From the NCBI GenBank assembly GCA_947650285.1, contig CANTFL010001335.1:299834-363833 (forward strand): 64,000 nt of DNA, in the 5' to 3' direction. Shown here piece by piece: positions 21,339 through 31,350 of the stretch. The notes under the pieces were generated by a model. The model saw only the letters and a list, made by a program, of their open reading frames with translations. It ran no database searches and had not been told where the DNA came from. Position 1 is the stretch's first letter, and each line of letters opens with the position of its first letter. The DNA comes from Hyaloperonospora brassicae (Eukaryota; Oomycota; Peronosporomycetes; Peronosporales; Peronosporaceae). The position numbers and the translations under genes are program-made.

Positions 21339-21881
21339 CTACACTGTGATCTTGTGCAGTCGTGCAAAGTCCGTACCGCAAGTGAGGCCATCGCACTCAC
21401 TCGCAGAACATTCACACGCTTGTGGACGCTCCAAGATGCTCATCAGATGGCCATCTGATGAACAAGCGGCAGGCATCTTCACGGATCGATGCTGCCAGCT
21501 CACCCTTGGCTCGTACTTTCTGAGCCAAGGTAATCCCAGGATGACATCGAATTTGTCATCCAGATCTAGTACGATGAAGTCATCATCGTACTGTTCGCCC
21601 TCTAACGTGTAGTGGATTCCTACTACACGTTTCTCAACGGTTATCGATGCGCCTGTTGCAAGGCGCACCGTCATCCTTGTGAGGGGAATGTCGCTCTCAA
21701 CGAACTTGAGCCTACGACCCTCTAGTGACTGGCGTCGAACAAAGTTGTTCGACTCCCCACAGTCTACTAGGGTACGAAGCGACAAATCATTTGTCGCTTC
21801 CAACTTCAAGGTGATGAGCGAAACGTCATCACCAGGTGCAGAGACACACAATGATTGTGTATCTGGAGCAACTTTCGTCAA
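21339..21881 (-). pseudogene. Aspartic protease of element 1
   Basis: A 180-codon minus-strand frame. The active-site loop reads LRTLVDCGESNNFVRRQSLEG, i.e. D-C-G where classical retropepsins have D-T/S-G; element 2 has LLDCEASNNIVRRQSLEG. The flap-side TVRLATGASITV and the C-terminal ILGLPWLRKYEPRVSW strand are typical of Ty3/gypsy proteases. It lies in a different frame from gag (21932-23086), so either a programmed frameshift or a lesion connects them. The unusual Cys beside the catalytic Asp may be family-specific, because element 2 shares it. Confidence 0.75.
21441..21460. repeat. Perfect 20-bp palindrome in the protease gene
   Basis: The 20 bases from 21441 are identical to their reverse complement, with no loop (half-site CATCAGATGG). 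Element 2 carries the same site at about 49335-49354 with one base changed. It is one of the most extreme members of the inverted-repeat series in element 1. Confidence 0.9.
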
Positions 21882-21931
21882 GGGGTTTGCAAATTCTCTT
21901 GAGGTTGCTGGATCAGTAGGGCGCTCCGACC

Positions 21932-23086
21932 CTACTGACCCCGACCATTTTTTGATGGTCCGTCTCGCTGTTGCGGCTTCGCAACAGCGCTGGACCCACG
22001 CCCATTGCCCTTTCTGGCAAATAGACGACCATTTCGCTCAGTACTGTTTGGTACTGGGCGTGGAGCACTACACTCATATGCGTAGTGCTCTAACTTCTGA
22101 CAGCGATTGCACTTCTGCAATCGCTTGTTGTTTGAAGAACGAGGTCTCTCGCTCTCAACATAACAGAGGTCCATTGGTTCTGAGCCTCCGATCTCTTGTC
22201 GTCTAGGTAGACGATAAGAGTTTGAGCTAGCATGAGCCTGTCTCATGCTAATGGCTTCCTGTTCCACGGCTGATATCGCTTCTTCCAGAGTATTCAGCTC
22301 AAGGCGGAACAGATGGCTCTTAACGGGCCCTTCAGCGAGCCCTTGCATGAGCACCGTGATCAACACGTGTTAATGGACTGGGTTGGCAGTTATACTACTC
22401 GTAAGGAGTCGTATATGTTGAGCGTAAGCGTGCACATCACACTAACCCTGCTTAAGTTTCAGGAGCTCTGAACGAGTTCTGAACTCAGCCCGTGGCTGCT
22501 CAAATGTTTGTCTGAGCCGGGACTTGAAGTCATCTAGCGACCTAAACACATTTGGGTCGCTACTCTCGAGTCCCAGGGACCAAGTTTTGGCACGCCCTGC
22601 CAAGTGGGTCTGAGCAAATGTGAGTTTCATTTGCTCATCTTCGACGTGACGAGCCCTTAGGTCTCTGTCGAGTTCGACAAACCATAGTAACAGGGAGTCC
22701 TCCGGGACTCCACTGTACTTGGAGATGTCAACTTTCATGACCTCGGGACGACGCGCATGCGCCGTCCCGCCCACAGCAGCATGAAATTGCTGCTGTCTCA
22801 ACAGCTCTGTCGGTTGAGCACCGAGTTCTCTCAACTGCTCGGGATGTTGAGAGCCTTGCTGGTGAAGCAAGGCTACTTTCTCCCTTTCGGCGACGAGTTC
22901 ATTTTGAATGAACTTGGCTATAGCGGCATGTTGTTGGTCTCTGTCTAGAGACTCCAACATGGCGCTAACGACGAGTTCGCCTACGGTAGAGCTCATTCGT
23001 TCTACCGCACCCCATTCGATGTCACTCAAATGGGTAAACCATTCACGCGTGGCGTGAAAGGTCTCTTCGTCATTCAGCATGTTCAT
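21932..23086 (-). pseudogene. Gag of element 1, with CCHC knuckle and two stops
   Basis: A single minus-strand frame of about 385 codons from the ATG at 23086, broken by TAG at 22444-22442 and TAA near 22372. N-terminal half: MNMLNDEETFHATREWFTHL, then a helical region rich in Gln. The retrotransposon Gag core includes RPEVMKVDISKYSGVPEDSL, LTFAQTHLAGRAKTWSLGLE and SLDDFKSRLRQTFEQP. Near the end is the zinc knuckle CNRCQKLEHYAYEC (C-x2-C-x4-H-x4-C, with Glu before the His where Gly is usual; element 2 has Gly there but has lost the last Cys). Gag would form the particle and bind RNA. Confidence 0.85.
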
Positions 23087-23116
23087 GGTGGATTATGTGG
23101 AGGTGGTCGCTGGAAG

Positions 23117-23136
23117 GACTACAAAGTGCTACCAGG
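23117..23136 (-). promoter_or_regulatory. Primer-binding site region of element 1
   Basis: On the minus strand the first bases after the 5' LTR are CC and then TGGTAGCACTTTGTAGTC, which begins with TGG as expected for pairing to a tRNA CCA end. Element 2 has the same site (51107-51125, one change), and element 3 has TGGTAGAACATGTAGTC at 58740. I could not name the primer tRNA. Confidence 0.55.
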
Positions 23137-23533
23137 TGTAACGGGGCACACCCTTGCGTGAACTTAACGCAAGGGTTTTGGGTGCCCCGACAGACGTACA
23201 CGAGGCAAACGAGGAAGCGTAGGTAGGGTAAAAGCAGAACTGTTATATTAATATAATTAGGTCTTTAAGTACTATCTCTCTGTTTGACCTTATCTTAATT
23301 ATGCTAATATAACTGGATGTATGGTGACGTCTCGTCACCACTCATTGCGCGTGTCTTGCGGCGATTGGTGGGTTGATATCATCAAGATATCAACCAATGA
23401 ACAGACACTTTGGTCGACCCTTCAATATCACCACTTTGGTGATATTGTTCAAAGAATATCCATCTTAATATTCTTTATTGTCATTGTTTCTTTAAAGTGA
23501 CAATTCCATGTAACGGGCTGCCCCGTTGCGACA
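23137..23533 (-). repeat. 5' LTR of element 1 (397 bp)
   Basis: Aligns along its full length with 15544-15935. The right end reads GTT-GCG-ACA instead of GTTACA, so three bases are inserted at the very terminus. The hairpins of the other LTR recur here, e.g. arms at 23151-23159 and 23167-23175. It would carry the sense promoter of the element. Confidence 0.92.
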
Positions 23534-25799
23534 GTGGAACGTTTAGCAAGCGCAAGCTCAAGATTAGCGCCAGCACCTTCTATACCAAGTAGATCAGTTA
23601 ACGAAAGAATTTATTCATACTGCATGACGGATCGAGTCCGATCGCACTCGACGCTTCGTCGCCACCTTTGCTAAGTGCTTGCGTATCGATCTGTTCAATG
23701 TGAATGACATCCTTTAAATTATCAATTACATTCTGGTTTAGGCTAGAAGCATAACATATATTCGAGATGGATGTGTTGGCCGAAGGAAAAAGCTATCATA
23801 CTCAACCTTGTCTGCGACATCGATCGGTTGCGCAACGGCATCGTGATTGTCGGCATCTAACCAATCGTCGTCGCAACTCATGCGTTCTCTGCGGCGAGAG
23901 AGAAAATGCGGCAGGTCAAGCTTTCGCAACACAGAGTAATCGATGGCCTTGTCATCAATAATGGCTAGCAGCAGCATCACTGCACCAGTAAAAAGGCGCT
24001 CGTCACTTTACAAATCAATTGAAAAAGAAGTTGGCGGTAGCAGCTGGTAGTCAGCGGTACAAACTCCTTCACTTCGTCGTCCGGCCATTCGCCTACAAAA
24101 AAACGCGCTCGAACGTACAACAACGACGCCCGCGCTTGATTAATGAGGACGGAAGACATGCGTTAAACGTTCCTCGTCATCTTATTCAAAATTGGTTGCA
24201 AGGACACGGACCACTGCAAATGTATGTTACAAAGTGTCAGCAATACAATCAACTTTACCTTCATTTCAACTTTTATCATCCTTATCATCAACTTATCGTC
24301 ATCGACACTCTCTACCACGAACTTACTTGTTGAACTACTTCTATCAGTAGTTTTGGGGTCGCTGTTTTGGTTGCCAGTTCTGCTGCACACGAATAAGTAT
24401 CCAACAGTCCCCGCATCGTCAGAGTAGGTCATTTGATATCTCTACAATATCTCGATCAGACTGGAAGTTGGCATACTGCAGCGCAAAGTGGCACACGCGC
24501 GCATCCGGCACATTGAGCACATTCATCGTCAACGTCTTGGCAGCAATATTCACCAATGACTGTTGCAGCGTTCAAATTCCAGAGTGCGTGCATTGAGTAG
24601 AAAGCCCATGTCCGCACTCTCGGCTTTGCTGCGTGTCGAGTAAAGCTGCGCCGTCCCGGCTTTCAGTCTCACCGACTGTGCTTTGAGTAGCTTGCACTGT
24701 AATTTGCATACGTCTCCGTCGCAATCGACGAGGACCGGACATTCGGGGGGTTGATTTACGTTGATAGCTTAGTATGTAGTATAGTAACGTGTGGACTTGA
24801 TTGTCCTGCACCAAGATGCTGATTCTTAGCAAAATTAACCCTTGGACGGAGATCGGCGGCAACTGGCCCCTAGTACACAACTAGCGCAGGCATATTTGTT
24901 TCGCCAAACTAGTCAAACAACGCGTCCTAGGCGTCACACGACCCCATGGAGTCGTCTACGGACGGCCAAGTCGCCGAAGTAGGAGCTGCTTATTTCAATG
25001 CTATATGCATCAAATAGTAACTTCAGCATATTTACTCGTCAGGATACGTCTAGAAGCAAAAGTTTAGCAGCAGCATTGCTACTTTATCACTGTCTTCGTC
25101 TGTTCGAAGCTTCCTTCGATTCCAATAAGTCTACTTATAGATCGCACAAAATAGTGAGAAGCAAAAGAGCAAGGATAGCGTCAGACTGCACAAGAGAGAG
25201 AAAAATCCAAGCATCAATAGAGTCTGACCGCACCAGAAATAGAGGTTTAAAACAGCAACAATAAGGTCCGATCGAACCTGCCAACGCTTCGGCTATCTAT
25301 TATTCAACTTACCACACGGGCGCTTGCATTCTCTTTGTAGCTAAGTGTGTCTACATATAAATGCTATGCTATCAAAGCACGGTGTAATTGGTCTACAGAA
25401 CGAAATGCCCCGCACGTAGATGCCTGATTATATATTAGTCTCGTACATTATAATACATGCGGTTACAACAAAGACCATACCGTTAAGTCGTACCTCGTTG
25501 TACTAGCCGCCTATAGCTACGACAGGGATATTTTTGTACTTCCCCAATAATAAGTCCTTCCTGCAGCATCGGCCAGATAAAATTGTGCCTCTTATACCCG
25601 TGGCGCACGGCTTGTACTGAGTGCCAACACAGGCCAAAACCAAAAAAAGTGAATAGGCTGTAAGCGTCCAATTGCATGGCTCCCCTATTGTAAAAGCTTC
25701 CTTATTAGGTGACCTTATTTATTTGTCGGAATCTTTGTCGAAATAAAAAAATGGGGAATCTTTATACATTATTTGCAAAGCTCTTTGATTTATTCTGTG
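23534..25799. other. No recognisable gene; short ORFs only
   Basis: Several ORFs of 60-104 codons occur on both strands (for example minus 23738-23980 and plus 24019-24333). None shows a domain, signal peptide or homologue that I recognise, and they overlap each other. The family G copy that precedes element 1 does not clearly resume here. Confidence 0.5.
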
Positions 25800-26010
25800 A
25801 TAGCTAGAGATTTATGCCGTGTGACCCATCAGACCTCCCGGGGGTGATCTGCAAGTACCACGGCTCGGTTTGAACTCGCCAAGGGCCCACACCCCTCATT
25901 ACACTATGGGGCTTTTCGGCTAGTAGGGCCTCCAGCCCACCCAACTATCACACACCCTTCGGTGCGGGTTGGCAGGGCGGCCACCCATTGGGTGGTTGCT
26001 CGTCATACTT
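25800..26010 (-). repeat. Possible tRNA-derived SINE (weak)
   Basis: On the minus strand an A-box-like TAGTGTAATGAGG (about 25905-25893) is followed about 20 nt later by a B-box-like GAGTTCAAACC (25878-25868), the spacing of an internal Pol III promoter. The tract is GC-rich against AT-rich surroundings. No target duplications or second copy were found in the window, so this remains a guess. Confidence 0.25.
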
Positions 26011-28921
26011 TATTAGCCTATCTCCGGCGACCTGTAATCGAGCCCCCCTCCAGGATATCGATCAAGGTACCTCCCGGTCCCAGCTTCAGTGGTCTACCAC
26101 TCGGTTCTGTGATAACTAGAATAGACGCGCGGGCTAGCGGCTTCAGATTGCACACAAGCTATTCGTTTGTTCAATACAATATATATATATATATAATTTA
26201 TATATGTAATGATGGAGCATTTGGCGATTTTATGGCGGCGCGTGTCTTAGATATGCTGCAAGTACGGTGTCTTATGCATATAGTTGGTAGCACGACCTTT
26301 GAGAGACGAAAAAAGGTTGGTTGTAAGTTAGAACGTCTCTTGGGAGCTGTTCGACCCTTTCAACGACTCGTTGCACCACTATGCTCTAAAATAAAAGCTT
26401 ATGGTATAAATGCACCGACTCCAGTTGTTACAAGTGCAAGCGACGAGAGAAAGCCGTCATCTACACACGGATGCGAAAGGAATCCGTCTTTCACAATGTG
26501 TTTATGATTGGTTACCATTCTCCATCATGCACATCTTACAGAGCGGTAGTAATGCACATCCACCGGGCCGTCGTGGCTACTCATAGACATTTAGATTTTT
26601 TTATCGACTGCCTATATCTTTCACTCTCAATAAGTACCATTTCATTTAGCTGTACGTGTGTGTAACATCGGATGAAGACGACAAGAACAGATGATACCTG
26701 AAAAGCCGATCCATCCAGTCCCGTGACGGGCAGTTTGGCATCCTCTTGTATTGAGGTAGTAGTATCGTATTTTACTTCCGGAACCGTCCCCAATGTATTC
26801 TACTCCAAACTTTTTTTCTTTTAGGGGACAATGGGTACCAAGAATATTTCGCCACCACGAAGTGGTGACCAGGTACACTTACCTGTTACCGGTTGCTTGC
26901 AGTCACACCTAAGATCATTACGCTGTAACCCCTTACTTCGATCAATCGCTTTTGGCGGAAGTCTGTCTTACAGTGGCCGAAGTGTGCGAAGTATGTCTCG
27001 GGCATGCTTTTAGCATATCCTCAAGTTGCGTGGGCAGTAAACAACGGACGATTAACGATCGACGGCGATCCTGAGCACCGCGACGCTACTCTGGTACGCG
27101 TACAAGTCAGGTCGTGGGATTGCGCCAGCTGCCATTGAAAGGTCCCCCGCGGCGTCTGCATTCGCTTCGGCGCGGCACACAGATGTATGACGGCAGCTCA
27201 GGCGGCTGCGGCACAAATAAACATTGGAATACGTCAAGTCACTAGGCTACAGCCGCGTAGTCGGACGTATCGGAGTGCATTACCGAAGATGACCAGCTTT
27301 GTACACTCACGGACTCAAATTACCACAGGGTTGTCGTTTGGGCTAGAAGATACCAGAGATCTCGTAAATTTCAACATCGAAATAGACTAGCCCACCTTTC
27401 TTTGCCAAAATCCACTATACTTCGGGACGGGGCTGAAACTGCTAGTTGCTGAAGCAGTAGGCCCAGCTGTCGCACAAGACTTCTTCTTACTCGATCGGTC
27501 CATCACTATCTTCAAATTCGTGTATACTGCTATCGTAGCTTAAGTTGTTAGCCCACTATGAGGCTTGCTCAAGAATGACTTGCGATCATAATTAACTTAC
27601 GAATGGATATTTTTTACTTGGTCAGGAAAGCTCATACATGCGTTACATCTTTCCCAAAATTACACCGTTCAGCTCAAGCCAGTCTTTTCTCCCCTGTGGG
27701 GGGCGGCCACTTCTGCGGGAATCCTTCCCCTTGAGGAGCCAAAGGGGTTTGGGTTTTACCTCGAGCAAACTGCAGTCGCAGTCTCGGCTGTGGGCGTCGT
27801 GGACCGCCGGGTCGCGCAAGCGACCAAAAAGGGGTAGGGTACGGAACGGAGGCGTACCCCCGCCACGTGTCGCCGCTGCGGCGGTCGCACGGTCCAAGTC
27901 CTGGGGGTCGCGCAAGCGGCAAAGGAAGTCATCATCGCAGGTGGATGAGCTGCTAAAGTTGGCGTTTTCCGCGCCTTGCAGTTACTTCGGTGATCGAACA
28001 CTTTATCAAGAAGGGGGGCTTCCCCCACTCTCGGTATTGTAGCCTTGGCGATAGCATTCGCCAGAATACAGGCTGTGTCAATGATTTTAGGGGTCTACTG
28101 ATCCTATCATGTACCACGGTTCGGCCGACAGCACGTGTTGTCGGTCCTCGACCTCGAATGCCTTTTTTGGAAGGACCAGCCACCATTAGCCCCGGGTCTC
28201 CCGGCGCCAATGTCTGGCTTAGCAAAACGCAGTTGTTAAAACGCATAGATAACACCGTGCAAATAGACAATATGACCACCATCACACATGCGTTGGATCG
28301 TACGTGTATGATGGAAAATATACATCCACGATTTCCCGGACGACCAATACTAATGGCCTGTTGCCTTTTTTTCATTCGCACGATTTAGTCGTAGCCTAAA
28401 GCCAGACGATTCCTCTGAGCAGATAAAAATTCGAAGCTTGGACTTTCTATGAGCAAAGTTTTCAAGATGAAAAGTATGAGCGTGCGTGTGACATCACTCG
28501 TATCACGCGGCTACTGAGTGAAAAGAGTAAACAACATGGATCGAGTATCGAAAAGACGGACCACTGACGTTGAAGCACGGTCAAATAAAAATCGCTGCAT
28601 CTGCATTCTCCTCCGAATGCTAGATGATAGTGATGAAACTGCACATCTACAGCTGCCACACAGCTCAGACTAGCTTCCTGCATGTAAGAATTTACCTGTC
28701 AAGAAGAAGCAGGACTCTTCAACACAGGTCATAAAAGTGACATAAACCGGTCAGGATGCTGTCTGGCCCCGATGTTTGGAGCAGTTTCTCTGCAGCCGCA
28801 ACTCTTAATTTCTCATCGGAATACCGTCTGGCAGGTACAGGCTGATTGGAAGTCGACAAAGCAGATACCAGACAGAATCTCACTTTCAAAGTCAATAGAA
28901 GACCCACTTTGCTTTCCACTA
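26011..28921. other. Intergenic DNA with a GC-rich block; no gene recognised
   Basis: An (AT)n tract lies at 26180-26210. Positions 27640-28060 are GC-rich with overlapping ORFs on both strands (134 codons plus, 90 and 82 codons minus) and two copies of GTCGCGCAAGCG (27809, 27907). I cannot tell which strand, if any, is coding. Nothing in the rest matches a family I know. Confidence 0.5.
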
Positions 28922-28929
28922 TTCATTCT
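28922..28929 (+). promoter_or_regulatory. Oomycete-type initiator upstream of the RxLR gene
   Basis: TTCATTCT matches the oomycete initiator pattern YTCANTYY and lies 54 bp before the ATG at 28983, a usual distance for a short 5' leader. A pyrimidine-rich stretch follows it. Confidence 0.45.
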
Positions 28930-28982
28930 GCACTCCACTACCAAGAGTGCCTTATCTTGGTCATCACCCTCGTAGTTCAGAT

Positions 28983-29735
28983 ATGAGGTTCACTTACCTT
29001 CGTGCGGTCCTCGTTAGCGTGCTGCTTCTCAACCATTCTTGTCACGCTGCAGGCCTCGAAAAATCAAAGGCGGACGCACTCGAAGCGCGAGGCGAGCACG
29101 ACAAGGCCAAACGCCTTTTGAGATTGCGCGGTGTCGACGACGCCGATCAAGATGAAAGAATGGCACGTATATATCCGGGCCATCCGACGCCGCCCAAAGA
29201 CTTCGGTATCGGCCCAAAATTTCTTAAGTCCCTGCTCATCTCGTTGAAGCTATGGCAGTCTAAGGTTCCGCGCATTGGCTGGGACTCCATCATTCGTTCT
29301 TCTTCCGACATCGAGCGTCTTCAGCTTTCGTGGAAAGCCTTCGAGAACCATGGGACGTATCAGTCGGTTGTGGACGACGTTTTACGCCATGTATCGTCGA
29401 TGTCGTCGATGTCGCCGACGTCACCGACGTCGTCGCTATTGGAGAAGCAGCTTTATGACGAGCTCATCATGGTGGATTCTAGCAAAGCGATGGTCACGCT
29501 CGAGCTCTTACAGCGATTTCCAGAGACGACGGTCTTGGCGCAGAATATCGAGCAGCGATTTTTTGCAGAGTATGGCGGCTACGACTCGGAAACTCTCCGC
29601 CAAAAGCTTTATTTGCCTCTCAATGACAGAATGCAGGACGGGCTTCACGTAATTGAGCATTACATGCAGAACTTTATTGCGAAGTTTCGTATTTGGCAAT
29701 TGAAAAACCAGCCGCCGTTACATACTAGCACTTGA
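28983..29735 (+). CDS. Secreted RxLR-type effector candidate
   Basis: 250 codons, no intron. Residues 1-23 form a signal peptide (MRFTYLRAVLVSVLLLNHS, cleavage probably after HAA). An RLLR motif at residues 44-47 fits RxLR and is followed by an acidic run ending DER at 57-59, the position of the dEER motif. The C-terminal part (about 70-250) is helical, with Trp-containing segments such as SLKLWQSKVPRIGW that could be a WY-type fold; this is inferred. Residues about 138-150 are a Ser/Met/Thr/Pro repeat coded by TCGATG- and TCGACG-like triplets. Effectors of this class are secreted by oomycete pathogens and act inside plant cells. The ATG at 28983 is chosen over an in-frame upstream start because it begins the signal peptide. 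The gene sits alone between repeats. Confidence 0.85.
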   Translation: MRFTYLRAVLVSVLLLNHSCHAAGLEKSKADALEARGEHDKAKRLLRLRGVDDADQDERMARIYPGHPTPPKDFGIGPKFLKSLLISLKLWQSKVPRIGWDSIIRSSSDIERLQLSWKAFENHGTYQSVVDDVLRHVSSMSSMSPTSPTSSLLEKQLYDELIMVDSSKAMVTLELLQRFPETTVLAQNIEQRFFAEYGGYDSETLRQKLYLPLNDRMQDGLHVIEHYMQNFIAKFRIWQLKNQPPLHTST

Positions 29736-30617
29736 TGTGTCATGCATCAGCCTGCTACGTTCTAGCCAACATAGCAACATTTATAAATGTAACAAGTAGA
29801 TTTTTTGATCCCAGATTAGTCGTGTGCATTTGGCGTCTGTCTCTTCTTCTCCTCTCCCTTCTACAAAATAATGCAAGACTTATTAAATATGGCTCATACT
29901 CTGCAAAGCATAGGCTCAGTCGTTGCTCTTTTTGCCGGTACAGTCGACAATCTTGTCTCCTACTCACTTTACACAGACCAAATGCCGTAAACAGTGCTCC
30001 TGCTTCGTGGCGAAGCACACCATAATTGACACTTCTAGAGTCCTCAATAAGTACAAGATGTTTTGCCAAGATATAAAAATAAGGATACACATCTATTTAA
30101 GTCCGTGAGATGAACGAGGGTCCCTCTTGTAAAAGCTGTCCGTCGAATAAGTGCATGTCGTGGATGCTTTATATTCAAGGTACTGAGTACGCAATGTACG
30201 TGCAAGAGTATCCAACGTAACAGCATAACCTATTTCTAGTAAGATGAAAATGTTAGGACCGATGTATAGTACGTAGCATTTCAAGCCTTGACCTGAACAG
30301 AAACGTATAGGGGTCATGTTACGGCATGAGTATTATTCATGCCGTTGACATCATGTAGGTCGAATTAATATTATCTGAATCGATATAACGTTCAACCATT
30401 TTTTATGTAGAGTATAATTCGATAATATATTGTCGTCGGAGGTAACATTTTTTAAAGAAAATAAATAGTGCTTTAACTAAGAACGAAAATAAAAAATGCC
30501 ATAGATAATTGAGAAAAAAACATGCCCGACGTCCTAGTTTTATTAAGATATGTGGAACAAATTAAATTAAATTTTGTGAAGAATTTTGTTTTCCTTTTCA
30601 CGGCCGTGACCGACCCC
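29736..30617. other. 3' flank of the effector gene; no gene seen
   Basis: AT-rich sequence with short overlapping ORFs only. No terminator or repeat is recognisable. Confidence 0.5.
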
Positions 30618-31064
30618 TGTAGCGCGGTGAGCCCGTTACATAAAAATAAATATTTTTGTAATAATTTTGAAGCCTTATCGATTTTGATGATGTTCAATTG
30701 ACGTTACTCATAAGGAGTGAGGTTAAAGGAATATTACCCCCAAGAGTAATATTTCTTGGATGGGTTGCTGCACTTGATGGTTGATGTTCACGGTGCATCA
30801 ATCACATTAACCAACAATCGCTGCTGGAAGCACGCAATGTGTGATGAGCAAGAAACCCGCATAGGAGATTGTAGTTTAATATCTTTAGCTCAAGACAAAG
30901 ATGGTTAATTAAAAAGACATACCTATAGTAAATACCGTTCTGCTTTTCCCTTGGACAGAACTTTCGAGTTCTGCCTACTTCGCTGCGCTTCCTCACGCCA
31001 CGTGTACGTGACGTCGGGTGCACACAACCTTGTGTCGAATTGACACAAGGCGTGCCCCGTTACA
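30618..31064 (+). repeat. Solo LTR related to elements 1 and 2 (447 bp, TSD ACCCC)
   Basis: Starts TGTAGCGCGG and ends CCCCGTTACA, with perfect 5-bp direct repeats ACCCC at 30613-30617 and 31065-31069. It contains the LTR landmarks of elements 1 and 2: GTTACATAAAAAT near the start, the GATGAGCAAGAAACCC segment, CACGCCACGTGTACGTGACGTC, and a terminal hairpin CCTTGTGTC / GACACAAGG at 31028-31050. No internal sequence adjoins it, so it was left by recombination between two LTRs. In sense orientation it points along the plus strand, opposite to elements 1 and 2. Confidence 0.85.
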
Positions 31065-31350
31065 ACCCCCGCCCAATTCGGGAAGCCGCGGAGAGGCTTC
31101 TGCCGCGGGCGTGCTGCGCTTGCAGCCACCAGTTGCACAACCCTCTCCGCGCCCCCCCCCCCAAACAAGGCGGAGGTTGGTCACGGCCAGCCTCAGTCGG
31201 TATGTGCTAATGTTGTTGGAACTAATATTAGTGCTTTTGGTATTGTTCTTTCAGTAGCTATCGTTGATATTGTTGCTACTACTGATGATGCTACTGCTGT
31301 TGTAGCTGTTGCGGTTGTTGATGTAGGTGCTATTGTTGATGTTGTTTAAA
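31065..31350. repeat. GC-rich tract followed by GTT/GCT trinucleotide-rich tract
   Basis: After the target duplication come a GC-rich stretch with a C11 run near 31155 and then, from about 31205, about 145 bp dominated by GTTGTTG and GCTGTTG-like units. It is low complexity and gives artificial open frames; I do not call a gene. Confidence 0.7.

Larger units (their letters stand above)
15544..23533 (-). mobile_element. Element 1: chromodomain Ty3/gypsy retrotransposon tiled with short hairpins
   Basis: Two LTRs (15544-15935 and 23137-23533) flank gag, protease, RT, RNase H, integrase and a chromodomain, all on the minus strand. A large ORF on the plus strand lies between the chromodomain and the 3' LTR. 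The LTRs agree at well over 90 percent by eye, so the copy is fairly young. It is nevertheless disabled: two stops in gag, one in RT, one in integrase, a frameshift late in integrase and one stop in the antisense ORF. Flanks carry GTGG on both sides (15540-15543, 23534-23537), an imperfect target duplication. Short inverted repeats occur throughout. Element 2 (42794-51591) is an older relative. Confidence 0.92.

Noticed and set aside
21679..22206. Plus-strand ORF of 175 codons inside element 1
   Set aside because: It is the reverse of protease and gag coding sequence and has no counterpart words in element 2, unlike the ORF at 16065.
25868..25878. B-box-like word as a tRNA gene
   Set aside because: No cloverleaf with acceptor and anticodon stems could be formed around it.
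25962..26507. Plus-strand ORF of 181 codons
   Set aside because: It starts in the GC-rich patch, crosses an (AT)n tract and shows no conserved feature; probably a chance frame.
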